NCBI GenBank assembly: GCA_034359265.1
Contig: CP136898.1
Span: 37,533,501-37,597,500, forward strand
DNA from: Canna indica
Lineage: Eukaryota; Streptophyta; Magnoliopsida; Zingiberales; Cannaceae
Direction: 5' to 3'
DNA: 64,000 bases
How positions within the stretch are numbered: the stretch's first letter is position 1; every line of letters begins with the position of its first letter. Made by a program: the position numbers and the translations under genes. Shown here one piece after another: positions 1 to 9,652 of this stretch. The notes under the pieces were generated by a model. The model had not been told where the DNA came from. It searched no databases and saw nothing but the letters and a program-made list of their open reading frames with translations.

Positions 1-669
1 CTGTCCTCCAACAGCTGGTCCGCCGGCCAACGACTTCTCCATTCGAGGATTGTGGCCTTACAGCACTCTTTCTGGGGAGCCTGTCACCGACTGCAACTCC
101 AATCCCTGGAGCATTAATCAAGTATATATATATATATATATGAACTATCGTTCACTTTAATATATAATTAATTTCTTCGATAAATTAATCTATACGTATA
201 TATGCAGATTTCAAGTCTCCGAGATGAGTTAAATTTGCATTGGAGTAATCTCAAGTGTCCGAGCAACGATGGAGTTGGGAACTGGAAGAGTGCGTGGAAG
301 ACGTACGGCGTCTGCTCCGGTTTGAACGAGACACAATACTTCAGCACGGCGTTGCAACTCAGAGCCAAAGTCGATATCCTCGCTCTTCTGGCAAAGAAAG
401 CTATTGAACCATCTCTGTTATACGTACACGGTGTATCGGATATTGAGAACGCCATCAGAGAAGGGATCGGAGCAGCGCCGCTGATAAGGTGCAGCAAAGG
501 GCCGCTGGGGTTGTTCCAGCTCTACGAGGTCTACATTTGCGTCGACAAGGATGGGGAGACGATCATCGAGTGCCCGGTGAAGCAGAGTTTTACTTGTTCG
601 GAGGAGATATTCTTCACTCCCTTTAACCTCACCAGCATTAATCCTATTGACATGGTTGTAGCCAATTAA
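1..669 (+). CDS. RNase T2-like protein, catalytically dead (gene A), 5'-partial, two exons seen
   Basis: Exons 1-121 and 208-669 join in phase 0 across an 86-bp GT/AG intron rich in TA repeats; stop TAA at 667-669. The first exon reads through the T2 CAS I motif as FSIRGLWP, where active enzymes have His before GLWP; here it is Arg. The second exon has the family's HW..LKCPS segment and then CAS II as SAWKTYGVC, where active enzymes have HEW..HGTC; both His and the Glu are gone. Cysteines and the C-terminal KGPLGLFQLYEVYICVD region typical of secreted S-like RNases remain. Known: T2 enzymes cut RNA using these histidines, and some plants use inactive T2 relatives as storage proteins. Inferred: an RNase-fold pseudoenzyme, function unknown. 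The signal peptide and first exon part lie left of the window. A paralogue sits at 61110-61677. Confidence 0.87.
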
Positions 670-717
670 TATTTCATTACATCTGCATGCGCGTCTACTA
701 CTTGTTTCCTTCCTCGA

Positions 718-723
718 AATAAA
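718..723 (+). promoter_or_regulatory. Possible polyadenylation signal of gene A
   Basis: A perfect AATAAA lies 49 bases after the stop codon of the RNase T2-like gene. Plant signals are loose, so position is the main support. Confidence 0.4.
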
Positions 724-765
724 AGACATGCAGATCTCAACTTTCCTTTACTCAGGTCATGTTAA

Positions 766-1911
766 TTTATTTTTATTTAACAATATTCAATTCAAAAGGG
801 ATGAAAAGAATACAAGTGGGAGAGAAGAGTAAAAATCAAGTAACAGATACGCAGTACCAAAATAAATAACAACAGACAGGGAGGCCACCAAACACATATT
901 AAAGACAGCAGAAGAACAAAAGCGGCAACTTCATATGCAAGTTCAAAGAATGTCGAATACCCTTAGATTTTGTTCATGCCAAATCTTGGACCTCCAAATC
1001 ATAACTAGGCGAAAAAGCTTTTGAGCTTCTGTAATCCCCCTCGAAGAATGACCCTCCCAAGGTTAGGAATCAAGAGAAAATGGTGCTAAATGCACGAGCC
1101 TGATAAACATCGACTAATCCCTGCGGGTGTAAGAACAATCTCTGAAAAGATGTGAATGTGACTCATCGTGAGCGTTGCATAAAGGACAGAAAGTGGATGT
1201 TTCGAACAAGCAATCTATCTTTAGTCGGGAGCCGCTCCTTCTCCACAAGCTAGCCAACTGTGCAGGAAAATAGCGGGAGGACAAGCTTTCTGCCAAATGA
1301 ACTTAACCTTGGGGTCAACAAGCCCCATGAAATTCAAGAGCCAATAGAGTGAGCTCATTGAGAAGGTACCGCTTGGGTTTCATTTCCAAAGCATCGAGTC
1401 AGCCCCCGAACAATGAAGTAATGGAGCCAAATCATCAGCCAGGTCCCGAAGGAGTCTAGAGGGCACTAGGTACCTGAATTGAATGTTCCAGCCTAAGACC
1501 ACACCGGATGACGCTCTAGATCTAGCTTCGGCAATGGAGAGGTCCTTGTTGTAAGCGGTCGAGAAAAGAAGCCGATGCCTATTTCGCAATCTCTCTCTGT
1601 TCAACCAAGGATCGTGCCAGAATCTGAAGGAAGAATTCTCACCCGCAATAAAACTCAGTGAAATATCAAAAATATCTAGCATGCTACCAACGCCCTTCCA
1701 GATTAGCGAGAGGCCCTGCCGATCAGCTGAACTCAAGAGTCGTAACCTGGGAAAAAGATTTAGGAGAATATGATCCTCCAGGGCATACCATCCGGTTGTA
1801 ATAGTTTCCAAATCCACGTGCCAAGCTGAGCATGGTTATGAGAAGGCAAATTGAGAATACCAAGTCCTCCGTCCACCAGACTATGAGTAAGGGCTTCCCA
1901 ACCCACAAGAC
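766..1911 (-). mobile_element. LINE remnant, ORF2 3' part and 3' UTR
   Basis: The minus strand encodes the end of a plant L1-type ORF2 and runs to a T/A-rich stretch near 766-778 that would be the decayed poly-A tail. The 5' side is lost: around 1912 the sequence changes to gypsy coding sequence on the other strand. 5' truncation is usual for LINEs. The tail lies about 45 bases past the AATAAA of gene A, so this copy landed just beyond the gene's 3' end. Confidence 0.72.
1114..1908 (-). pseudogene. LINE ORF2 C-terminal domain with RT zinc-binding region, broken
   Basis: Reading right to left, the frames give VDGGLGILNLPSHNHAQLG near 1810-1880, then LIWKGV...FRFWHDPWL near 1600-1720, then TFCPLCNAHDESHSHLF..C near 1140-1190. 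This is the standard order in plant LINE ORF2 after the reverse transcriptase: the GGLGI..L segment, the RFWHDPWL segment, then the zf-RVT zinc-binding motif. The pieces fall in several frames with stops between them, so the gene is dead. The catalytic YADD-type RT core is absent because the copy is truncated. Confidence 0.82.
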
Positions 1912-2589
1912 ATTTACTCTGAAGCTATGGCGCCACTACTTGTACGGTGAGGCTTGTGAGATTTATACTAACCACAAAAGCCTCTAGTACTTGCTTACTC
2001 AAAAGGAGCTGAATTTAAGGCAGAGAAGGTGGCTTGAACTTCTGAAAGATTATGATTGTACCATCTTGTATCACCCTAGGAAGGCCAATGTAGTGGCAGA
2101 CGCGCTGAGCAGGAAGTCCATGAGCAGCTTGGCCCATTTGCCAGTCGGGAAGAGGCCGCTAGCGTGAGAATTGGCACTGTGCCGGGATGGGTGAGCAATT
2201 TTGACAATATCAGCTTCGGGTGCCCTGGTGGCGCATTTGTGGGTACATATGTTGCGTACTGCGCAGGGGGAGGACGCCTTCTGTGCCCTGACAAAGGACT
2301 TAGTGCAGAGAGGCGATGCAAAGAATGACTTCAGGTTGGACTCAGAGGGTATCTTAAGGTTCAGAGATCGGATAGTGGCGCCTGATATGGCAGAGGTGCG
2401 CAGGCAGGTTCTGGAGCTGGGGCATCGATCCACTTATACGATGCATCCGGGAACCACCAAAATGTACAGAGAGTTAAGGCAACATTACTGGTGGAAGGGC
2501 ATGAAAAGGGAGGTAGCAGAGTTCGTATCCAAGTGTTTGGTTTGCCAGCAAGTGAAGACCGAACACCTGAAGCCCGCAGGGCTGCTGCA
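1912..2589 (+). pseudogene. Ty3/gypsy pol fragment: RNase H end plus integrase zinc finger
   Basis: The frame from 1912 reads LKLWRHYLYGEACEIYTNH, then [13 protein letters not shown], then [13 protein letters not shown], the classic RNase H/connection segment of plant gypsy elements. It continues into the integrase HHCC region (HRSTYTMHPGTTKMY...YWWKGMK...CLVCQQVKTEH). In-frame stops at 1985-1987 (TAG where relatives have Lys) and 2165-2167 (TGA) kill it. The integrase core is missing: after PAGLLQ at about 2589 the sequence becomes LTR-like. The wording matches chromovirus (Del/Tekay-like) pol; lineage is inferred. Confidence 0.85.
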
Positions 2590-4484
2590 AAACCTCGAAG
2601 TTCTCGCCGGATTCGCGCCACCGTTGGAAAAAAATCAAGATCGTCATCGCTCGCCCAACTTTTTCCCTAGATCAAGGTGAGTGGTCGAACCTCGGTTGGT
2701 AAGGTGAGGTGTGTGGCCGAACCATGTAGAAGCGATGAACCAAGATTTTGTGCGTCATTTCTTGTCGATTGGTGGTGTTTCTCGAATTCCTAAATCATGT
2801 TCTTGTCGATTGGTGGTTTTCCCAAACTCAACTAGGGCCCGCCGAGTGGAGGTTTTCCCCAAATTGAGGGGGGTCGGTCGAGCGGGGTAGACCAAGACTC
2901 GAAGACGAAATTTGTGATATTTTAGCTTATTGAGATCATAGGCTTAGAAATCATAGATTTAATGTTGTGCTAATCATGATTCTTCCGATCGACAAATTGT
3001 AAATTGTTTCTTGTTCTAAGATGTGTTAGAGAATTTTCTACATGTTATGGAATTTATTTTTCTAATGTTGAGATTAAATAACTACTTGCTATGAATAATT
3101 ATTTAATTGCTGGAATTATTATTTATAAGCTATTATGAATTATTAGTGTTGCGATTAGGCATGAAATTATGGTGACATAATTGTGGAATCTTCTTATTTT
3201 TAGCATGCTGAAATTCATTAACTATTGTATATATTATGTCAATGATATGCTAAATATTGAAGAAATGTATGGTATGTGACATAGAACTAGGTAGAGAACC
3301 ATTTGGGTAATTGTTTAGTACCTCGGACACGGGTACAAGATGTGAAACTCCGCTAGTAAATGACACAATTACTAGGATTACTTGTGACAATTTTTGAACC
3401 TAGAAATATTAGGTGTACACACCGAGAAAGGGTAACATTGAGTTGTTGATCCTACGAGGCCCGGGGTAGGGCCGGATACGGGTGGATGCCTGAAAAGTTC
3501 ATATAAGGAAAGCTATTGAGTGCACTGCTTGTGCATTGTGATTGTGATGGTCGGCTGAGAAGCATAGAAAGTCGGAACGACTAATGCTTGGCTCGGCGGG
3601 TAATTAGGGTATTGAGATTGCACCAGCGGGCCCGCTAGGTGTTAAACCCGAGTGGCGGAGGGTCTTGAGATTCCGTCAATGGGCCACGCTGACCGTAGAC
3701 CCGAGTTGGGTGGGACTAGCTATCTCTAACCCGGTGGGTTTTTGAGACTAGTTGACCATCCTAGTCGATGGGCCCAGTGATTACCTCTGACTTTTTCTGT
3801 GTGTTTCATGGGCCGTGCGGCCAGTTACTGTTTTGTGGTGAAGGCCGGGCAGAGCCGAACCACTTATTTTTGAGCAGGCTCTAGTGGCCGAGTAATGCCC
3901 AGCCTGGAAGGGCCACTATGGCCGGATATATTGTTTACACAGGTTGGCCTATGGGCCGGTTGTCATGACATGACTAGTTTAGATCCCTACATGTTATAAA
4001 TTGTTGACTTATGTGCATGTTTTTATATTGGGGATTTATGTAGAGGTTCGGAAGAACCGCTCAAGTCCCATGTGGACTCACGGTTTATTTCTCTTGTTTT
4101 TATAGAGCCCGACCAGTGAGGTGAGGCTTGGAGTCATGGTGCAGCTAGAGGGCAGGCAGTGGCGTAGGTCTCGTAGCAGCGTCCAATAGTCGTAGTTGTG
4201 ATGTCTAGGGTTGTTTTTCTTATATACACTGAGTGATGTTTAATTTGAAAACATGTATTTGACTTTTAACTCGAGTTGTTCTTATTAGTTGGTTTGTTCT
4301 TACAACTCTTTTAAAATTGTTCGATTTTTTTTTTAAAAAATAAAAGTTTGCACCGTTGTTCTCCTACTTGTATGTTTTCTGGTTGGTGTGTATTCTGGGT
4401 ATTTTGCTATTCAGTGTATGTGGTAGACTTCAGGGTAGGACATAAACCTTGGCCGGTCATGCGATCCTGAGTTGGGGCGTGACA
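2590..4484 (+). mobile_element. Gypsy LTR (family a/b/c), 5' end unclear
   Basis: The right end is clear: the sequence ends GGGGCGTGACA at 4484 and is followed by a tRNA-Met primer site. The same terminal block (GGCCGGTCA..., then a GTGACA end) recurs at 36480-36516 on + and, inverted, at 11704-11750. No TG start can be fixed; the left edge is taken where the integrase reading frame breaks off. It encodes nothing convincing. A 5' LTR cannot normally follow its own integrase, so the pol piece to its left is either another copy or a rearrangement. Confidence 0.65.
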
Positions 4485-4487
4485 AAG

Positions 4488-4500
4488 TTGGTATCAGAGA
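4488..4500 (+). other. Primer binding site (tRNA-Met type) of gypsy element
   Basis: TTGGTATCAGAGA lies three bases after the LTR end and resembles the complement of initiator tRNA-Met used by many plant retroelements. The leader continues to about 4600, where LINE-like minus-strand sequence takes over, so the body of this element is missing. Confidence 0.72.
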
Positions 4501-4698
4501 TTTTGGTTAGGTCTTGACTACGACTAGGAGTTGTGTATCGTATGAGACATATGCTAGCCTGTCGACATACAGTATAGGTATGCTACGAGATTTGGCAACC
4601 ACGATATTCATCCTCCCTTGAGTTTTCTTCCTTCTATTTATGATTTGCCATGGTCCAAATACTTCATTGCAATCTGAGCAGTCTTTAATGACACTGTC

Positions 4699-5347
4699 TT
4701 AATGTCTATTCTGATGTTCTGATTGCATCTCCTTAGTTGGACCTTTATCAACATCAACCTTTTTCACTGAACAATTCTCACTTAGGTGCCCCATTTTTCC
4801 ATAGGTAAAACAAAGCTCGGGGATGTTCTCGAAAGCAATGGCCTGCCAAAATCTAACACTCCCACCATTTATCCAAATGCTTGATGGTACTTTGTTATTC
4901 AAATTCCAGAGTATACAAATTCTGTTAAATCTAACTCTTTGGCCCTTCAATGTGACACCATCTATTTTTATGGGCTAACCAATACTTCTTGCTATACTCA
5001 TTAATATGTCTCTTTGCAGATACGCTATAGGCAAGCTAGGTAACTACAACCATACTGGGATAGCTTCAATTTTCTCAAGAAGAGGCTGGAAGTTTGCTCT
5101 CCAAGGAGTGAGGAGCAAGTGCCTGTCCTCTAAAGAACCAGGGTCCTTCAGAAAATACCTTGTTCATGTCCTCTACACAGGCAAATTTAAAACAAAAATA
5201 CCTTGTAGCTAAATCAACCGCTTGCACACTACATCTAAGTTTCCAGATTTTTGGCAATACTTGTTGAATTAACTTCAAAGGATGAGTGTTTCCATAAAAC
5301 TTCTCATATAAGCTGTTACACCATTTAGATCTTGCCGCAACAATCAA
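4699..5347 (-). pseudogene. LINE ORF1 (DUF4283 plus CCHC zinc knuckle), broken
   Basis: The minus strand first shows a DUF4283-like domain (5347 to 5075): LPKIWKLRCSVQAVDLATRY, then EGPWFFRGQAL, the normal pattern of plant LINE ORF1 and related nucleic-acid-binding proteins. After a frame change it gives a zinc knuckle, CFTYGKMGHLSENC (4950 to 4699), where the second of the usual paired Cys residues is Tyr. It is a decayed ORF1. Whether it belongs to the same LINE family as the ORF2 tail at 766-1911 cannot be told. Nothing recognisable lies between it and 5620. Confidence 0.75.
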
Positions 5348-5799
5348 TTCATTCTCTATTTCAACTTCATTTAAGGAAGCATATTGTATTTCCTTTATTT
5401 TCTCATCGAAAACTATTTTCTATGGCATATCTTCATACACTTGAGCTCCTCTAAAAAGAGCTGCCCAAGAAGTTGGTTGATTCCTCTTAATTTGAATCAG
5501 AGAAGCTACTAGTTTTTGATTTACCACAAAAAGCAGGTTTTTGTTGGCAACAAATTTGTGTAGGAAGTAAACCATAAATATTCAAAATCGAGCTTGCAGC
5601 GACAGTTGGGGAGATCATACATCCCGTAGAGAGCTTTGATGAGGAAGCTTTTGCTCAATCCAGATTTCAAGAATAGCTTTCAATTGATGAAGAGGCCCCT
5701 TGGATCACAGATCAAGATGCTTCTTTGGCTTTGGGAGAAATCCCGGGGATTTCCCCTCTCTTGGGTTCGCCATCACCCGTGGAGGTTCCCGCCATCGCG

Positions 5800-5930
5800 A
5801 TTTGGCAACTATTGGAAATTAGGCATACCTACTTCCCATATACATAACACATGTCAACCATACCTACTTCCCATATACATAACACATGTTGATATCCAGA
5901 TTTGGCAATCAACTATTGGAAATTAGGCAT
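5800..5930 (+). repeat. Local duplication with shuffled order
   Basis: A 31-base block (CATACCTACTTCCC...CACATGT) occurs at 5824-5854 and 5859-5889. A second block (ATTTGGCAACTATTGG...) occurs at 5800-5826 and, with a 4-base insert, at 5900-5930. The blocks interleave, so two successive slippage or repair events are needed. Confidence 0.85.
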
Positions 5931-7224
5931 AAACATGTGAGTGTGGCATTTTACCAAACACTTGGTGACTACTCTCCTCATGCCCAAACAAGGTCGTGTG
6001 GCAGCCCCGAGGTGAGAACAATCCGACCTACGACGCCGGAGCGTAATCGACCACTCACGACCTATAAATAACCCATAAATTTCAGCGTCCATAAATTTTA
6101 ATAAGTTTGAAAGTTCAACCAACTTGAAGTTTTTAGCAACCTGAAATTTCAGCATAGGCACGTTCACTTGCAGCTCACAATGCAAACATCCGAATGCGGT
6201 GTTGTTTGAATATCCACACTAGAAGCGAGGGTTGAATAGTATGTAGGCTAATGTCTAATCCAATTCTACTCTTTTTCGATTTTAAGCAACTTGATAAACC
6301 AATTCAATTTTTAAAGCTAAGTGTCACTAGATGCAATTACAATAGAATTGAGTGCAAGTAAGAATCAACAAAGCAACCAATATAGCAATGCAAACAAGAG
6401 AATATATAGTGGTTCGGTCAATCTCGCCTACTCCACTACCTTGGCTCATCACCAAGGATTTCTAATCACTACAATTTATAACTTGAATATTTTCTAAGAA
6501 TACAATGAGAACTTATCCCTCAACCCTAGAGGCGGGCCTCAACACCTATTTTCTAACAAAAACACTCAATTACAAAGGAACCCTAGGTGTACACCACACC
6601 TACACATACACACAAACAAGTAGCAAGAAACAACAAGTAAAAACACAAGTAATGGAGCTTAAATATAAAACAAACCTGATGAAGCTCCAACACGGCTCCT
6701 CCTAATACTTCAAGGCCTCAAGTATGGATTTCTCGGTTGAAAGCAAAACTTGATGAAGTGAGGAGGGATAGAGAATATGAAAGTGAAGATTAGGGCTTTA
6801 GATCAACTCTTTTAGGCTCAAATACTTTAGGATAGACACAATGAGTAGTGAGAGAGATTAGGAGGCTATCATTAGGCTTGTATTTATAAGTCATTAAGAG
6901 AAGAGGCTGTAACAGCCCGTTGCAATCAATAGATTTCTAGCTATTGTGTCCGTTGGTTGTACCTCCAGTCGGATGTTCGGTCGATCGAACATTCGATCGA
7001 TTGTTGACTAGAAGTGTTCTGTGGGTGCCAGAACTCGGTCGCTCATCGGTTGCAGGTTGGTCGGCTGACCCTTCGGTCGGACCTTCAATCGAAACATCGA
7101 TATCAATATGTTTTTTGCTGATTTTTCCAGCTGGTTTCAATTTCGAGTTTCAGTTGGATTTTGGCTTTGCCACTACTAGAATGCCATGGGTAACGCTACC
7201 GTAACTGTTACATAGCAACGGCTG

Positions 7225-7264
7225 ACGCTGTCATTGCTGATGGTATTATCAGCAATGACAGCGT
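7225..7264. repeat. Perfect hairpin in CACTA subterminal region
   Basis: Arms ACGCTGTCATTGCTGAT (7225-7241) and its exact reverse complement (7248-7264) around the loop GGTATT. It is a 17-bp perfect stem inside the subterminal repeat zone. Confidence 0.93.
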
Positions 7265-7529
7265 TGACCGTTGCTATTAATACCATCAACAATGGCAATG
7301 TCGGTCGTTGCTGATGATTCGTAGGAAAAAATAAAATAATAAATTTATAAATTAAAATAGTAATAAAAAATTAATTTAATTTTAACAATTAGATTTATAA
7401 ATAAAATAAACGCATATTGAATCAATTCATATTAATAAACCAAAATTAAAGTATAATGATCATCATTCAAAGTTTTTTTAGAAGTATCCACAACAAGTAT
7501 TTTTAAGTCCATGAAATCAAAACAAAATA

Positions 7530-7960
7530 TCATAAATCTAGTGGAGACTCGAGCGAGGAGGGCGGATCGAAGGTAGAAGGCAAATCAACACCAGAGTGAG
7601 CAGCGCCATGAAAGTCTGCATGTTGTGGATCGCCTCTCTCTGCCGATCTATCATCTGTCTCTGGTCCTCCATCATCTGTGTCTAAATTAAGCTGCATCAT
7701 CTCCCTCTGATGTGCTAACTCCGCTTCCATGGCTGTCATCCGGTGCTGGTCATGATCCGTCCAAGATGTGGAGGGTCGCTCACCAGCAACTGGGGGTATC
7801 AGTGCCCCTAGTGGCCCCAACACTCGCCGTGCATGACCACTATATTTCAAAACCATACACACGGTCGTGGTCCCAACCACCTGCGGCCTCAACCCACACG
7901 ACAACGTCAAAGTTATCATGTGTGGACCCCCTGCATTGAGTGACCATCCTCATGTACATC
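7530..7960 (-). pseudogene. CACTA accessory protein remnant (Transposase_24-like), frameshifted
   Basis: One minus frame gives NFDVVVWVEAAGGWDHDRVYGFE (about 7855-7925), resembling the W.EAAGG...RVYGFG signature of plant En/Spm Transposase_24 proteins. A stop and frame change follow, and the other frame gives GHARRVLGPLG and a heptad-like segment MTAMEAELAHQREMMQ before a stop at 7530. An AG acceptor just before 7960 (TCTTGTAG) suggests an exon start, with a possible earlier exon near 8040-8110. Family assignment is by pattern only. Confidence 0.5.
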
Positions 7961-9316
7961 TCCTACAAGAGTTAGTTGCATTTCATAAATATATATAAAT
8001 TATGAAATAATACTTTTAAAAATATAAACTATATGTACCATAATCGTAGCAGCCCTCCAGTCGATGTAGTCCCTTGTCCCGTGTTGTCGGCGATGCGTGC
8101 ATTATTCTAAAAATTAATTAAAAATAATTTTAAAACATACAATATATTACATTAATTAATTAATTCAACTAATTAACTAATCTAAACATGCATGGCATCA
8201 ATCTAAACATGCATGACATCGTGACATCATATTAACGATAACTAAATTACATTAATCTAAACATGCATGTCATCATGGCAACTAATTATAGTTAATCTAA
8301 ACATAAAATAATTAATTAATTAATCTAAACATGCATGGCATTAATTTAATTAAACATAAAATAACTAATTTAATTAATAAAAGTAAAGATTTAATTAATT
8401 AATTAATCTAAACATGCATGGCATTAATCTAATTAAACATAAAATAACTAATTTAATTAATAGAAGTAAAGATTTAGATCTTACCTCGAATAGCGACAGC
8501 ACAACAGACGACGACACAGAAAGGAAGAATAAGAGAAGAGAGTGAGGTGAGAGAAGCAATGGGGAATAAATGATCTAAAATGTTGATTTTAGCCTATATA
8601 TAAGGCATCAGCAATGGTCGGCCCTTTGGCTTCAACAACGGGCGTGCGTGGCGCCCATTGCTAGGCCGTTGCTGATGGGCTTACATCAGCAACGGCCGCA
8701 ACGGCCTATGGTAAGTCACTACTATCAGCAAGAGCAGGTCTACCGTTGTTGTTAGGCTGTTGCTATTTAATGAAATTCTAGTAGTGTGCATAAATACATC
8801 AAATGGGTTGACTTACGGCCTTAAAAAGATTTTACAATCATTTCAAACCCTAGACCTAACTTCCTACGCGGTCATCCTCCGAAGTCGCCATGACTTGTTT
8901 TCGTGCGATTTTTCGACGAACTTCGTTGGTGCATCAATTACCCAACCTAAGATCAAACACTTGATAAACCCATTAGAACAAGTTTGTTATCATCAAAATC
9001 AAGATGGTGATCAAGGTTGAAAACCCTAGGCCAAAATGCAGGTTTAATTTGTATGAACCAATAGTCTAAAGCAGCGAACACTTCCTAGAATTCACCCATC
9101 ATACTCCACCATATACTTGGAAATTTCAGCACAATATTTCATAACCCAAGCTGAAAATTTTCAGCAACTCCATAGCCCTTTCTAACCAGAGTTTCCAGCA
9201 TGCTGGAAATTGATTACCACAATAATCAGCATCACAACAGATTACCACAATGCCTATTTCAGCTTAGAAATTTTAGCCATATTTGACGTGGACAACCCCA
9301 ACTACGACCATACAAT

Positions 9317-9649
9317 CACTACAAAAAAATAGGGCATCACCAACGGACTAAATCCGTTGGTGATAGTCAAAAATCTGTTGGTAATACCATTACCAACGGA
9401 TTCTCTGTTGGTAAATCCGTTGGTAATGCTCTGCTAGGTATTACCAACGGATATTACAATGTCCGTTGGTATTACCAATGGATAAAAATATATTTGTTGG
9501 TAATTACCAACAACTGTGTTGGTAATTTTGTTGGCAATACCAACAAATGATATATTTGTTGGTAATTTTATTGGTAATTTTATTGGTAATACCAACAAAT
9601 TAGTTTGTTGGTGATTAAGTTATTGCTGAAAGTCTATTTTCGTGTAGTG
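9317..9649. mobile_element. CACTA-derived MITE
   Basis: 333 bp, beginning CACTACAAAAAAATAG and ending CTATTTTCGTGTAGTG, flanked by the 3-bp duplication AAT (9314-9316, 9650-9652). The inside is built almost wholly of short inverted and direct copies of a TTGGTAAT/ACCAACGGA motif, so the element can fold on itself. No coding. Confidence 0.93.
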
Positions 9650-9652
9650 AAT

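Larger units (their letters stand above)
7171..8786. mobile_element. Non-autonomous CACTA (En/Spm) transposon
   Basis: Terminal inverted repeats CACTACTAGAAT (left) and its inverse TTCTAGTAGTG (right), flanked by the 3-bp target duplication TGC at 7168-7170 and 8787-8789. Subterminal regions carry many CAGCAACGG/CCGTTGCTG motifs, as expected for the sites bound by the CACTA regulatory protein. At 1616 bp it is too short for a DDE transposase, and only a broken accessory gene remains. It is nested in a solo LTR. Confidence 0.92.
6200..9036 (-). mobile_element. Solo Copia LTR (TGTTGG...CCAACA family), interrupted by CACTA element
   Basis: Inverted relative to the LTR at 56034-56936. It begins TGTTGTTTGAATATCCACAC and ends AACCCTAGGCCAAAA, both matching that LTR's termini. 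Flanks are TGCGG (6195-6199) and TGCAG (9037-9041), a one-mismatch 5-bp target duplication, so this is a solo LTR from recombination. A CACTA element occupies 7171-8786; without it the LTR is about 1.2 kb. It contains the block 'CTACTCCACTACCTTGGCTC' shared by all LTRs of this group and a TCGATCGA-rich stretch near 6975-7100. Confidence 0.82.

Noticed and set aside
168..729. Minus-strand frames opposite the RNase T2-like exons
   Set aside because: They overlap an exon with clear family motifs on + and have no similarity of their own.
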